Counted from the stretch's first letter, positions 14,885 to 24,066 are shown. The stretch: DNA of 44,838 nt from JALEFZ01 sp039817415 (GCA_039817415.1 JBCBVV010000052.1:1-44838), one strand, 5' to 3'. Translations and numbers: made by a program. The notes: generated by a model not told the origin, from the sequence alone.

Positions 14885-16765
14885 CTATTCCGTTAAGGAG
14901 TAGGTTTCGATTTCTTCTAAGGTATCGGGATTCATGACTCTTACCTGAATGTCCTTTCCCTTTACATGAAAAAGAACAAGTGCATTTTGAGTAGTAAAAC
15001 CGCTTACAAAATCTGACCAAGGAGTCGTTTCCTGTGCATAATAAGGTGCACCTGCGGCTCCATTGTTGATCTGATAAATTGTCCTGCTGAGTTTTACTCT
15101 CATATTTCCAGGAAAAGTCTCGGGATGGATCGGAGTCTTGGGTCCTACCTCTGTTCTGGCATAATTGTGCTCATCACCTGTTAAGATGGCTCGAACCTTC
15201 TCACTTTTGTTGACGATGATGTCTAACAATTGATCTCTTCTTTCAATGATTCCCTTCGAAACAGGCTTACCCGCGACGTAAGGACGTCTCTGGTTGTTGC
15301 CGTTATACCACATATCATCGCCTACATGCCCTCCATTTGGGAAGAAGGGTGTATGCTGTGTCAGGAAAATATGATCGATATTTTCATTATTCTCTAAGTC
15401 TGAAATGGTTTTCTCAAACCAAGCCAGTTGCTGATCCATGATATAGCCATGCATTCCTCCACTAACAAATGGAATAGCCTGCGTAGTGGGTGCATACCAG
15501 TAATCTGAATTCAAGACGACCACCGCAACATTGTCATAGGTATAGTAGAATACATTCTCCTTGTATGAGGGAAAGTCTACCTTGTTAGTCGGGTCATAGG
15601 AAGCACCATCTTCGCTTTCTGGTCCATTTTCTGGTAGAGAGAAGTTATCCGCAAAAACTGCCTCTGATGACTCTGTTTCGTAGGGCCAGCTGTCTACGCC
15701 AAAACTTCCTCTTTCCCCTTCCTTTGTAAATAACTTCCAATAGGCTTCGTGGTTTCCCATGCTCACGTAGACAGGGAAGTAATGAGCGAAAGGTTCTATC
15801 GCACGTTTCCAGTTGGCATATTGGAGGTTCATCTCGTCTTTGTCCGTCAAGTAGCCGTTGATGAGGTCTCCAGAGAACTGGAAAAATTGTACCCCTTCTA
15901 ACTTCGAAAGGGCCATGATTTTTTTCATGATATAAAAGTTGGCACCATGGAGGTCTCTTTCTCCACCGCCATTCCCTGCACGAGAGTCAGAAGCATAGGC
16001 AAATACAAACTCAGTTCTAGCACCTGGCAAAGGAGAGGTAGTTAATTCATACGTATCGCTCAAGGGTCCTACATTTACACTGTAGGAATAAGAGGTAGCT
16101 GGCTCAAGTCCTTCAATTTTCATCTCATGCTTGACCATACCCTTTTTGCTTTCATGAAGCTTTTCTCCAACCTTAATTGAAGTAGATACTTTCTCACTGG
16201 TGGTGTAGGTGATGACAACAGATTCAGGAGTTACTTGATTGACAAAGGGGCCTTCGATGATCGTCGGTGCTACCTTAAATGGCCCAGTACCCGTAAAGGT
16301 TACCTTTCCATCATACAACATCGTTCCATCATCAGCTACCAATCTATATCCAATCGTTCCATACCCTTTCTCAGCCCATTTGATCATATCATAACGTCCA
16401 TCCAGTTGGCCCTTAATTTTCACCTCTGTCTTGCCATCTTCCACTTTGGCTGTCCTCTTGAAATAAACAGGATGAGGGTGCTTTGAATCTCCTTGAGGAA
16501 TGAACCCATAGTACATTTTCCCGCTCATACCCGGTCTAAGAAAATTGAAGGACAAGCCCTCTTTGGTTCCCTTTATTTTACCTCTGGCTTCTTTTAGGGT
16601 GAAATATGGATCAAATTTAGTTTCCGTGTAAAGGGTTCCGTTTCGCTCAACGGCAAGGCCATCCGGAGTAGATTTGATATTGGAGTGAATCTTGGGAACT
16701 GACTGTCCAAGTAGGTTTCCTGACACAATGATCAGGATGATAAAGCTTAGGAATCGAAGACGCAT
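14885..16765 (-). CDS. Secreted purple-acid-phosphatase-like metallophosphoesterase
   Basis: A 626-residue protein with a signal peptide (FLSFIILIIVSGNLLGQ). Residues about 165-245 form a fibronectin-III-like domain (GPFVNQVTPESVVITYTTSE, LEPATSYSYSV), as at the N-terminus of purple acid phosphatases. Residues about 250-590 are the metallophosphoesterase domain: D260 in SDSR, GD 299-300, GNHE 337-340, TQHTP, and TGDEHNYA. The first motif reads D-S-R instead of D-x-H, so one usual metal-binding His is replaced. The N-terminal 160 residues contain another beta-rich region of unknown role. It probably acts in the periplasm or outside on phosphate esters; substrate unknown. Its gene lies between the exbBD terminator and the cytochrome c gene. 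Confidence 0.85.
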   Translation of the reverse strand: MRLRFLSFIILIIVSGNLLGQSVPKIHSNIKSTPDGLAVERNGTLYTETKFDPYFTLKEARGKIKGTKEGLSFNFLRPGMSGKMYYGFIPQGDSKHPHPVYFKRTAKVEDGKTEVKIKGQLDGRYDMIKWAEKGYGTIGYRLVADDGTMLYDGKVTFTGTGPFKVAPTIIEGPFVNQVTPESVVITYTTSEKVSTSIKVGEKLHESKKGMVKHEMKIEGLEPATSYSYSVNVGPLSDTYELTTSPLPGARTEFVFAYASDSRAGNGGGERDLHGANFYIMKKIMALSKLEGVQFFQFSGDLINGYLTDKDEMNLQYANWKRAIEPFAHYFPVYVSMGNHEAYWKLFTKEGERGSFGVDSWPYETESSEAVFADNFSLPENGPESEDGASYDPTNKVDFPSYKENVFYYTYDNVAVVVLNSDYWYAPTTQAIPFVSGGMHGYIMDQQLAWFEKTISDLENNENIDHIFLTQHTPFFPNGGHVGDDMWYNGNNQRRPYVAGKPVSKGIIERRDQLLDIIVNKSEKVRAILTGDEHNYARTEVGPKTPIHPETFPGNMRVKLSRTIYQINNGAAGAPYYAQETTPWSDFVSGFTTQNALVLFHVKGKDIQVRVMNPDTLEEIETYSLTE

Positions 16766-16809
16766 GTTTATGTCTGTTTTTGGGAAATATAAGGAAGTTT
16801 GGAATAAAA

Positions 16810-16840
16810 AATGCCTCAGGAAGGTGCTTCCTAAGGCATT
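16810..16840 (-). terminator. Intrinsic terminator of the exbB-exbD transcript
   Basis: A 13-bp stem with one C/A mismatch (AATGCCTCAGGAAG / CTTCCTAAGGCATT, loop GTG). On the minus strand it is followed by six T, so it ends transcription coming from exbD. Confidence 0.85.
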
Positions 16841-16863
16841 AGTTAATTATGAAATAGTTAATT

Positions 16864-17283
16864 CTATTTTCCTTTTTCAGTCATGATGACGATTTTTCCT
16901 TCATTTTCTGCCACCACGGCAATAACAAAGGCTGACTCCTCCAAAACAGATCTTTTGTCTGCTCTCAGGGTAATGACGTCATTGGTTTCATCATCATCTT
17001 GTAAAACTGCTTCCAAATAGGGACGCAATTCTTCTCTATCTGTGAGGATGACTTCGTTTTCTCCTTCACCAATCCATGACATGGTCCCATCTGCCGTAAT
17101 ATTTACGAAGTTGCCCCCTTTCGCTGGCTTTTCGGAAGAGGAAGATGGCAGTTCGATGTCCAAGCTGGATTGTGTAACAAATTTGGAGGTCAACATGAAG
17201 TAGATCAACAACAGGAATACAATATCCGCAGCTGATGCAAAGCTGAACTCTAGGCTTGGTTTAGATCTTTTCTTAATCGCCAT
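16864..17283 (-). CDS. exbD: Biopolymer transport protein ExbD/TolR
   Basis: A 139-residue protein with one N-terminal transmembrane helix carrying the essential Asp (SAADIVFLLLIYFMLTSKF), followed by a periplasmic domain of the ExbD fold (ITADGTMSWIGEGENEVIL; ITLRADKRSVLEES). With ExbB it forms a proton-driven motor that powers TonB or a Tol-like system. Start chosen for the KKRSKPSLEFSFAS cytoplasmic lead. It follows exbB by 8 bases. No tonB gene is adjacent. Confidence 0.93.
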   Translation of the reverse strand: MAIKKRSKPSLEFSFASAADIVFLLLIYFMLTSKFVTQSSLDIELPSSSSEKPAKGGNFVNITADGTMSWIGEGENEVILTDREELRPYLEAVLQDDDETNDVITLRADKRSVLEESAFVIAVVAENEGKIVIMTEKGK

Positions 17284-17291
17284 AGGTCATC

Positions 17292-17990
17292 TTATTTAGC
17301 GGGTTCCTGCAATAGGTCGATGAAATCATTGGAGGTAAGCTCCAATTTGAATACTACTCTGTTGATAGCTGATGTCAGGAAGTTGTACGCCAAGTAGGCA
17401 ATAACCCCTACGATCAACCCACCAGCTGTGGTATACATGGCGGTAGAAATACCTTCAGATAACTCTACACCAGATGCTTCACCACCTGCACGTACAATGG
17501 CGTTGAAGGCGATAATCATCCCGATTACTGTCCCAAGGAATCCAATCATAGGGGCAGCACCTGCAATAGAAGCCAGGATAGGCAATCTTCTTTCCAGTCG
17601 GTATACTTCCAGGTTGCCGACGTTTTCAATCGAACCCTCGATATCCTTCAGAGAAGCACCTGATTTCAGTCGGGTGATTCCCTTGTGAATCATCATAGCG
17701 AAGGGGTCGTTGCGAGACTCACATAGCAGAAGCGCTCTTTGAATGTCTCCTGCCAATACGTTAGAACGAACCTCGCGCATGAACTGCTCCGTATCGGCAT
17801 TTGCCTTACGAATAGTCAGTGTTCTTTCTATATAAATGAAAATAGCAGCTGCCAAAAGGATGAACAAGACAGTCATAGTCACCAACAATGACGGATCTGA
17901 GAAAACTGTCTCTATAAATGATTTGCTTTCCGGGACTTGTTCCACGGCTCCAGCGGCATCAATCGCCACATCTTGAAGAAGAAATAACAT
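17292..17990 (-). CDS. exbB: MotA/TolQ/ExbB proton channel protein
   Basis: A 232-residue protein with three transmembrane segments: VTMTVLFILLAAAIFIYIE near residue 38-56, then LASIAGAAPMIGFLGTVIGMIIAF (about 138-161), and STAMYTTAGGLIVGVIAYLAYNF (about 180-203). The GAAPMIGFLGTV and TTAGGLIVG motifs are the ExbB/TolQ signature. It channels protons with ExbD. A good promoter lies upstream at 18027-18056. It is the first gene of a two-gene operon. Confidence 0.95.
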   Translation of the reverse strand: MLFLLQDVAIDAAGAVEQVPESKSFIETVFSDPSLLVTMTVLFILLAAAIFIYIERTLTIRKANADTEQFMREVRSNVLAGDIQRALLLCESRNDPFAMMIHKGITRLKSGASLKDIEGSIENVGNLEVYRLERRLPILASIAGAAPMIGFLGTVIGMIIAFNAIVRAGGEASGVELSEGISTAMYTTAGGLIVGVIAYLAYNFLTSAINRVVFKLELTSNDFIDLLQEPAK

Positions 17991-18026
17991 AGGTTAAGGT
18001 GAGTTGTTGGTTAAATCACGACTAAT

Positions 18027-18056
18027 CAAAGCTAATATATTTTTCGAGATAGTGAA
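18027..18056 (-). promoter_or_regulatory. Bacteroidota-type promoter for exbB-exbD
   Basis: On the minus strand the -7 box TAGCTTTG (18027-18034) matches TAnnTTTG perfectly. Exactly 19 bases upstream is TTC (18054-18056), two of three bases of the -33 TTG. The -7 box is 37 bases from the exbB ATG. Confidence 0.55.
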
Positions 18057-18131
18057 ACGTCCCTCATGCTAAAAAAAAGGTTAGGTGTGCAGTAAGTGCC
18101 TTTTTGCATGTGGGTTCATCCTGTCAAACCG

Positions 18132-18170
18132 AAAAAAAGACCCGGAAGCCTCACTAAGGATGCTTCCGGG
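18132..18170 (-). terminator. Intrinsic terminator of secDF
   Basis: The 9-bp stem CCCGGAAGC / GCTTCCGGG with a 12-base loop lies 20 bases after the secDF stop. On the minus strand it is followed by TCTTTTTTTC. Confidence 0.88.
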
Positions 18171-18190
18171 CTATCAATTATAGCTTATTT

Positions 18191-21100
18191 TTATTTGGAT
18201 GACTCAGTTCCACCTTCGCCTTCCAGTCTTTTGATCAAGTCAAGAGAGATGGGAGAAGCGACATAGATGGAGGAATAAGTACCTACCAAAATACCGATCA
18301 TGATCGCAAATACGAATCCTTTTACCACGTCTCCACCAAATAGGAAGAGGATCAATGCAGTCAAGAAGGTCGTAACAGAGGTAATCAAGGTACGGCTAAT
18401 GGTCTGGTCAATGGACACATTGTAGATGTCTGACAGCTTGGAAGCCTTCATTTCACCAAGGTTCTCACGAATACGGTCAAACACAACCACCGTGTCATTG
18501 ATAGAGTAACCGATAATCGTCAGCAAGGCCGCAATGAATGCCTGGTCCACCTCCACATTGAATCCAAGATCTAGCTCAGAAAGCAAGGAGAAGATACCCA
18601 GCGTAATGATCACGTCGTGGAATACCGCAATGATTGCACCTAAGGAGTATTGCCATTTGCGGAAACGAATCAGGATATACATAAAGATGATCAACAGCGA
18701 GAAGATCACCGAACGTACCGCAGCACGCTGAATGTCATTCGCTACTACCGCACCTACTTTAGATTCTCTCAGTGACTCAACCTTAGCATCACTGTAATTC
18801 TTATCAAAACCTGTTTCAATAAGAGCCCAGATCTCTTCAGATTTGGCACTGTTGATTTTGTAAGAAGAGGTAATCATCAACTGGTTATTCGCCTCTACTG
18901 TCTTGATGACAGGAGATTCCCCTTCGAAGGTTTCAGTCAAATCCTCACGAATCGTTTCTACATCAGATGGAGAAAGGAAACGTGGATTGCCAGCCTGATC
19001 CTTGAATTCAACCTTGAACTGGTAACCTCCTTTGAAGTCTACACCTGTTTTAGGCTGAAGAACGAAAATGGCAAACAAACTACCTGCTACCAATACACCG
19101 GAAATGGTGTAGAAGGTAAAGCGGTTTTTCACCATGTTTAGCTTCACTTTGTCAAATAGACCTGTCGTCCAGCTAAATCCGAAGTTGATAGAATTTCCTC
19201 CTCTGTTGGCGTAGAAGTCCAGAATCAAACGCGTGATAATCAAGGCAGAGATCAAGGAAGTGATGATACCGATCATCAGAGATACGGCAAAACCTTTGAT
19301 CGGCCCCACACCAAATGCATACAGAACCACACCTGTTAGGAAGGTCGTGATGTTGGCGTCCATAACGGATGAGAATGCATTGGAGAAACCTGACTTGATG
19401 GAAGCCTTAAGGGTCTTGTTCTTCGCTAATTCTTCACGAATACGCTCAAAAATCAGTACGTTGGCATCAACGGCCATACCTACTGTCAATACTACCGCAG
19501 CAATACCGGGCATGGTCAATACAATGGTAAAGGCAGCAGAACAACCTAGGAAGAAGATCAAGTTAGCAATCAGGGCTACGTTGGCAATCAATCCAGAACG
19601 CGCATAATAGATACCCATGAAGATCAGGGTAAGTAAGAAGGCAATCGCAATAGACTGCAGCCCTTTGTTGATATTTTCCTCACCCAAGGTAGGTCCAACT
19701 GTTTCCTCCCCTTCGATCTTAGCAGGAACTGGCAGCTGACCAGCCTCCAATACGTTGGCAAGGTCTTGTGCTTCCTCTAGGGTAAAGTCTCCAGAAATCT
19801 CTGTGTTACCCCCTGTAATGGCTTCGTTGATATTCGGAGCAGAGTAGACAAAGTTATCAAGAACGATCGCAATGCTACGGTTTACATTAGCTTGCGTAAG
19901 CAGAGACCACTTTTTGGTTCCCTCAGCTGTCATTCTCATGGATACTACCTCATCACCGCTTCTACCAGAGTAGTCCTGGCGAGCAGTCGCAACGGCTTCC
20001 CCATCCATATCAGGCTCTCCGTCTTCAGAAGCACGGATCGCATACAATGGGAAGTAGTCTGTTGGGAACTTGTTTCCGCCTTCGTCTGTACGAGTCTGAG
20101 CTTTGAAAGACCAAACAAAACGCATGTCTGGTGGAATCAATGCCTGGATATCTTCCATCTTGAAGATAGCATTAACGGCAGCGGTATCGTTGTAGTGTAC
20201 CAGACCGATCATTGGATCGTTTGGTCTATTTGGATCAAAGCGGCTAAAGCTTCCAAAAAGCCCAAATAGTGGATTTTCTCTCTTGAATTTCTCCAAGTCA
20301 GCTTCAGCATCAGCCTGTGTGCTTCCTTCTGAATTTGCCTCTTCTTCCAAAAGATCGGCAATAGAAGCGGTAGTGTCTTCATTTGAAGAGTCAACTACTG
20401 CTACATTCGTTCCTGTTGTATCATCAGCCACAACGAGTGCATCATCTGAAGCAGTGTCATTGGCGGTTGTGTCTTCTACAATGATTCCCCTGATGGCACG
20501 CATCTTCTCATTGATTTCCTGAAGAACAGGTGCAGCTTCCTGAGCAGAACGACAAACATAGAATTCAAGCTTGGCAGTAGATCTCAAGAGCTGGCGAACA
20601 CGCTCTGGCTCCTTTACCCCTGGAAGCTCCAGTAGGATACGTCCTGTACTTTCCTGCTTCTGCAAGTTTGGAGACACTACCCCAAACTGGTCGATACGCG
20701 TACGAATAATGTTAAAGGTACGGTCAATAACAGAGTTGGCCTTAGAGTTAAGAATAGACTTAACTTCTTCAGGAGAGGTCCCGACTGAGACACCCAATTC
20801 TTCGGAAGAGAATAGGACACCAAGGCTACCATTAGGATTGCGCTCGGTATAGCAGTCGACAAAGATGTCTACATACTTCCTAGGTTCTACCTTTTGTCTT
20901 TCAGTTGCACAATCAAGTGCGCCCAAAAGTGCAGTATCAGTCGCATTGGTAGAAAGGGTTTTCAATAATTCCTGTACCCCGATTTCAAGGGTAACAAACA
21001 TCCCACCTTGAAGGTCAAGACCTAAGGTAAAGGACTGCTTAACGGCTTTCTTTCTTCTATCTTGAAAATCAGAATCTTTTCTGATGTCATCTAGGTTTTT

Positions 21101-21289
21101 GGCAATCAAAGAGTCATCTGCTGTCCAAGTAGCAGGATCTTTCTTTTCCTGAACTAGATTGTTGTAGGCGTTTTCCGCCGCATTGATTTCCGCATCTGAA
21201 CTGAACTGAACATAGGTCCAGTATAGGTTATACCCACAAATCAGGGTAAACACAAGCAGAAGGAAAATCACCGTACTTTTATTACGCAT
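18191..21289 (-). CDS. secDF: Fused protein translocase subunit SecDF
   Basis: A 1032-residue single-chain SecDF, the usual Bacteroidota form. The SecD half starts with a transmembrane helix (STVIFLLLVFTLICGYNLYW) and the FTLGLDLQGGMFVTLEI motif. It contains the P1 region (TIRTRIDQFGV; GRILLELPGV) and five helices including VGMAVDANVLIFERIREEL. The SecF half follows (GVDFKGGYQFKVEF; IGYSINDTVVVFDRIRENL). SecDF uses the proton gradient to pull exported proteins across the membrane. Between residues about 270 and 330 is an acidic Asp/Thr/Ala-rich low-complexity insert in the periplasmic part. It is a one-gene unit ended by a strong terminator. Confidence 0.97.
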   Translation of the reverse strand: MRNKSTVIFLLLVFTLICGYNLYWTYVQFSSDAEINAAENAYNNLVQEKKDPATWTADDSLIAKNLDDIRKDSDFQDRRKKAVKQSFTLGLDLQGGMFVTLEIGVQELLKTLSTNATDTALLGALDCATERQKVEPRKYVDIFVDCYTERNPNGSLGVLFSSEELGVSVGTSPEEVKSILNSKANSVIDRTFNIIRTRIDQFGVVSPNLQKQESTGRILLELPGVKEPERVRQLLRSTAKLEFYVCRSAQEAAPVLQEINEKMRAIRGIIVEDTTANDTASDDALVVADDTTGTNVAVVDSSNEDTTASIADLLEEEANSEGSTQADAEADLEKFKRENPLFGLFGSFSRFDPNRPNDPMIGLVHYNDTAAVNAIFKMEDIQALIPPDMRFVWSFKAQTRTDEGGNKFPTDYFPLYAIRASEDGEPDMDGEAVATARQDYSGRSGDEVVSMRMTAEGTKKWSLLTQANVNRSIAIVLDNFVYSAPNINEAITGGNTEISGDFTLEEAQDLANVLEAGQLPVPAKIEGEETVGPTLGEENINKGLQSIAIAFLLTLIFMGIYYARSGLIANVALIANLIFFLGCSAAFTIVLTMPGIAAVVLTVGMAVDANVLIFERIREELAKNKTLKASIKSGFSNAFSSVMDANITTFLTGVVLYAFGVGPIKGFAVSLMIGIITSLISALIITRLILDFYANRGGNSINFGFSWTTGLFDKVKLNMVKNRFTFYTISGVLVAGSLFAIFVLQPKTGVDFKGGYQFKVEFKDQAGNPRFLSPSDVETIREDLTETFEGESPVIKTVEANNQLMITSSYKINSAKSEEIWALIETGFDKNYSDAKVESLRESKVGAVVANDIQRAAVRSVIFSLLIIFMYILIRFRKWQYSLGAIIAVFHDVIITLGIFSLLSELDLGFNVEVDQAFIAALLTIIGYSINDTVVVFDRIRENLGEMKASKLSDIYNVSIDQTISRTLITSVTTFLTALILFLFGGDVVKGFVFAIMIGILVGTYSSIYVASPISLDLIKRLEGEGGTESSK

Positions 21290-21424
21290 GATATCTGTTT
21301 ATGCTAATTTGTTTAAGGATGTATAGAAAAAGTGTGATTGAATGCTTTTTAGAACAAGGATACCACAATCCCCTTGCCGAGATTCATTCAAATCCGGCAA
21401 ACAAGGTTCGTACGTTTCCATGTA

Positions 21425-21781
21425 CTAGGGAGCCCTGACTGGACTTAAGAGATGATAGACAACTGAGAAGGAGGGTAGGATCCCATTATCCCATGAAAAT
21501 ACTAAAGGAAGATCAAAAACAGGTTTAACAAGCTGTAGTGAAATCCAAATGAGGGGAAGTTGTACTTCTGTTGGCTCCAGAACCAATTGGTTGGTATCGT
21601 TGGGGACAACTCGTACTTCTACTACCTCTTCAAGTTCGTGGGAATTTCTCAGTTCAACTTCTTCGATAACCTTAAAGAAGTGATCGAAAAAGCTGATTTT
21701 ATTGATTTTATGGAAAGATAGAAAGGCTATCGGAATGACAGCCATGGCTATAAAAGGATATGTGAGCCTTATCTTTCTCAT
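21425..21781 (-). CDS. Small membrane-anchored protein of unknown function
   Basis: A 118-residue frame with a clear N-terminal membrane or signal segment (LTYPFIAMAVIPIAFLSF), an acidic middle (KVIEEVELRNSHELEEVVEV) and a second hydrophobic stretch (LPLIWISLQLVKPVFDLPLVF). It is upstream of secDF on the same strand with a 135-base gap. I recognise no family, and no counterpart frame on the other strand competes. Composition is plausible but not decisive, so it could also be non-coding. Confidence 0.45.
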   Translation of the reverse strand: MRKIRLTYPFIAMAVIPIAFLSFHKINKISFFDHFFKVIEEVELRNSHELEEVVEVRVVPNDTNQLVLEPTEVQLPLIWISLQLVKPVFDLPLVFSWDNGILPSFSVVYHLLSPVRAP

Positions 21782-21946
21782 TATTGGACCGCAAATATAG
21801 AAAAATTGCCTGCACTGATCAATAGAATAAGGAGCTAAGATTCCTTGGTTACAATTCCTGTCAAAAAAAGAAGGACCCTTAGCCTACAAGCACTCCAAAC
21901 ACCTCCTGTACTTACTATGTGCAAAAGGGGTCATTTTTTGGCCATA

Positions 21947-21969
21947 TGTGATAAATCCAGCCTATCACA
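21947..21969. repeat. Inverted repeat TGTGATA-N9-TATCACA
   Basis: A perfect 7-bp inverted repeat with 9-base spacer lies upstream of the lipoprotein gene at 22035. A second, smaller one (AAGTGT-A-ACACTT) is at 21984-21996. The TGTGA/TCACA ends recall a CRP site, but the total spacing of 13 is too long for one. Confidence 0.4.
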
Positions 21970-22034
21970 ATCAGGGTATATGTAAGTGTAACACTTGACA
22001 AACACTGTTTTACCCCAAAAAAATAAAGCCAAAA

Positions 22035-22433
22035 ATGAAAAATTTTGCCACCATCACCGCCGCTGCTTTTGCCTTCATGATCGCTATGACTTCTTGTACG
22101 GTTGAAGAGCAAATTCTTCCCACAGGAGCAAGTGAAGTTCCCACAGAGGATTGGCAGCAAGCCACCATAGAATATACTGATCAAGAAGCTACTCCCGAGG
22201 AAGGATTCCAGCAGAAAGAGCCAGAAGAAATACCGTATAACGAGGTTCAATATGTAGATCAGCAAACTACTGTAGACCAAAAAGTCCAAGAGAAGGCTCG
22301 TCCTGCCAATGGATTTCAGAAAGGAAATGATAGAGACCAGTTGGACAGCCCAGCATCGGAAAACATGGACAAGTCCAAAAATCAAATCGTCATCATCAAT
22401 GCTCCAAAGGTAAACAAGACCTCCCATCAATAA
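22035..22433 (+). CDS. Small secreted lipoprotein, acidic and Gln/Glu-rich
   Basis: A 132-residue lipoprotein: signal peptide MKNFATITAAAFAFMIAMTSC with lipidated Cys 21. The mature part has no clear domain; it is rich in Glu, Gln and Thr, with degenerate repeats (EEGFQQKEPEE, NGFQKGNDR, YVDQQTTVDQ), and is probably disordered. Function unknown. The plus strand is preferred over the antisense frame because of the perfect lipobox and the UUCG terminator downstream. It is preceded by a 250-base divergent intergenic region containing inverted repeats. Confidence 0.78.
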   Translation: MKNFATITAAAFAFMIAMTSCTVEEQILPTGASEVPTEDWQQATIEYTDQEATPEEGFQQKEPEEIPYNEVQYVDQQTTVDQKVQEKARPANGFQKGNDRDQLDSPASENMDKSKNQIVIINAPKVNKTSHQ

Positions 22434-22470
22434 GAATTATTCGCTTGTCATAAACACACCCACAACAACT

Positions 22471-22497
22471 GGCCTTTCTTCGGAAGGGCCTTTTTCA
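22471..22497 (+). terminator. Intrinsic terminator with UUCG tetraloop
   Basis: The 8-bp stem GGCCTTTC - TTCG - GAAGGGCC (one G-T pair) is followed by TTTTTCA. The C(UUCG)G loop is exceptionally stable. It ends the lipoprotein gene. Confidence 0.9.
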
Positions 22498-22559
22498 TAT
22501 GTAGAAAGGCCCCAATAGTAGGTATTCATTAAATTCACCTATCTTCTAAAAAAAAGGAC

Positions 22560-23507
22560 ATGAAAAGGCCTATTTATCTCCTGCTATTTTGGTTAATGGG
22601 ACAAGGAAACTTAACCTTCGGACAAGAAACAATACTTAAGCGACTCGGATATAAGGAGGATGACAAATTATTGATCATTCATGCTGACGATCTTGGCATA
22701 ACACACTCAGCTAATCAGGCCAGTTTTGAAGCCATCAACAAAGGTTCAGTAAATAGTGCTAGCATCATGCCCCCTACCCCATGGATGGCGGAAGTTGCCC
22801 ATTACGTGAAAGCGCATCCCGAACATGACTTTGGCATCCACCTTACCTTGACAAGTGAATGGGAATGGTTGAAATGGGGTCCTGTCGCTCCCAAATCACA
22901 GGTGGCTAGCTTACTGGATAAACATGGTTATTTCTATTCGAATTGCGATAGCTTACACAAATATGCAAAGGTCGAAGAAGTTGAAATTGAGTTGAGAGCT
23001 CAAATCGAACAAGCCCTTAAAATGGGCATAAAGCCCACGCACCTGGATAGCCACATGGGATGTGTATTTTGGGGAGGACCTGAATATTTCAGCATTTATC
23101 TTCAATTGGCTAAGGAATATCAAATACCGGCTATGGCCAACAAAGACCTCGTCCAACTGATCCAATCCCAACAAGAAAACCCAGCTGGTGATAGTTTGAT
23201 CTCCCAATATGATATCCTCGTCGATGATATCCTTCAGGCGAATCCCAAAGCTTTCGACAATAGCATGGAAGACTTTTACACTCAAACCCTCAAGTCGTTA
23301 AAACCAGGCATTACAGTTTTGATCATACACTGCGCCTACGATGACCGGGAATCTCAAGGTATGTCCTACAAACATCCTTATTGGGGTAGTAAATGGCGTG
23401 ATGAGGATACGAAGTATTTTAAGAGCGAAGCCTGCAAAAAACTGTTAAAGGAGGAAGGAATCCACTTGATTACCTGGCGAGAAATTGGGAAGCTTATCAA
23501 CAAGTAG
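22560..23507 (+). CDS. YdjC/ChbG-family carbohydrate deacetylase (secreted)
   Basis: A 315-residue protein with a signal peptide (PIYLLLFWLMGQGNLTFG). The metal-site motifs of the ChbG/HpnK family are present: HADDLG (D43, D44), GIHLTLT (H94) and HLDSHMG (H161, H165). The family removes acetyl groups from N-acetylated sugars such as chitooligosaccharides. Secretion is less common than the cytoplasmic form but is often seen in Bacteroidota. No sugar-uptake genes are adjacent, so the substrate is open. Confidence 0.9.
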   Translation: MKRPIYLLLFWLMGQGNLTFGQETILKRLGYKEDDKLLIIHADDLGITHSANQASFEAINKGSVNSASIMPPTPWMAEVAHYVKAHPEHDFGIHLTLTSEWEWLKWGPVAPKSQVASLLDKHGYFYSNCDSLHKYAKVEEVEIELRAQIEQALKMGIKPTHLDSHMGCVFWGGPEYFSIYLQLAKEYQIPAMANKDLVQLIQSQQENPAGDSLISQYDILVDDILQANPKAFDNSMEDFYTQTLKSLKPGITVLIIHCAYDDRESQGMSYKHPYWGSKWRDEDTKYFKSEACKKLLKEEGIHLITWREIGKLINK

Positions 23508-23517
23508 TCCAACAACA

Positions 23518-23549
23518 TTTCCCTTCTCTATTGTTAAAGAGAAGGGAAA
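23518..23549. other. Hairpin between convergent genes
   Basis: A perfect 12-bp stem TTTCCCTTCTCT / AGAGAAGGGAAA with an 8-base loop follows the YdjC gene. It lacks a proper T-tract on either strand, so it may be a weak terminator or RNA 3' end. Confidence 0.5.
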
Positions 23550-23571
23550 GTAGGGAAAAGCTTGGGATGTA

Positions 23572-24066
23572 TTAAAAATCCATTCCTAGGCCAATGCCAT
23601 TCCCATTTAAAATCAGCTTGTATAGTCTTTTCGGCTTTGTATCATAGCTAAAGCCCATGTTTGAATTGTAGGTAATAACAGCTCTTTTCCTAAGCATATC
23701 GCTTGAAACTGCCACGTATATACTGCTCGTAAAAAGGACTGTTCCAATCGCCAACCAGTCATAGCGAAATTCTCCTCCATAGAGTGTGTTGGAACCTGCT
23801 CCTCCTAAGAACAATCCCCCAGCAAAGGCCCCTGGCAAGGCCAGGAAAAGCAAAATATTGGCGCGTTGGTTCAAGCCACTTGCTTCTTTATCCTGGTTAA
23901 GGACAGCATTCAATTTAAACATGTTCATTCGCTTTCCTTCATATTTATAGAAATCTTGGTTGAGGATGCCCTTTTCTATGATAATGGGAAGCGCATCTGA
24001 GCGATTTTGTCCGAAGGACATGGTACAGGACAACAGTACCAGCAAAGTAACAATAAGCTGTTTCAT
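23572..24066 (-). CDS. Secreted protein of unknown family, copy 2 of a tandem pair
   Basis: A 164-residue protein with a signal peptide (QLIVTLLVLLSCTMSFGQ). It shares its layout with the gene at 24137: an ALPI-x-x-EK motif just after the signal, Y-x-Y-x-G-x-(R/K)-M, a hydrophobic central pair (ANILLFLALPGAFAGGLFLGG and YDWLAIGTVLFTSSIYVAV), TYNSNMGFS, and a C-terminus LNGNGIGLGMDF. The two central hydrophobic stretches suggest membrane association. I do not recognise the family. The pair is likely a tandem duplication, with a 70-base gap. Confidence 0.75.
   Translation of the reverse strand: MKQLIVTLLVLLSCTMSFGQNRSDALPIIIEKGILNQDFYKYEGKRMNMFKLNAVLNQDKEASGLNQRANILLFLALPGAFAGGLFLGGAGSNTLYGGEFRYDWLAIGTVLFTSSIYVAVSSDMLRKRAVITYNSNMGFSYDTKPKRLYKLILNGNGIGLGMDF

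Noticed and set aside
21915..22430. Minus-strand frame of 171 codons
   Set aside because: It is antisense to the lipoprotein gene at 22035, which has a perfect lipobox and a terminator.
23518..23549. Strong terminator after the YdjC gene
   Set aside because: The hairpin is strong but no T-tract follows on either strand, so it is listed only as a hairpin.
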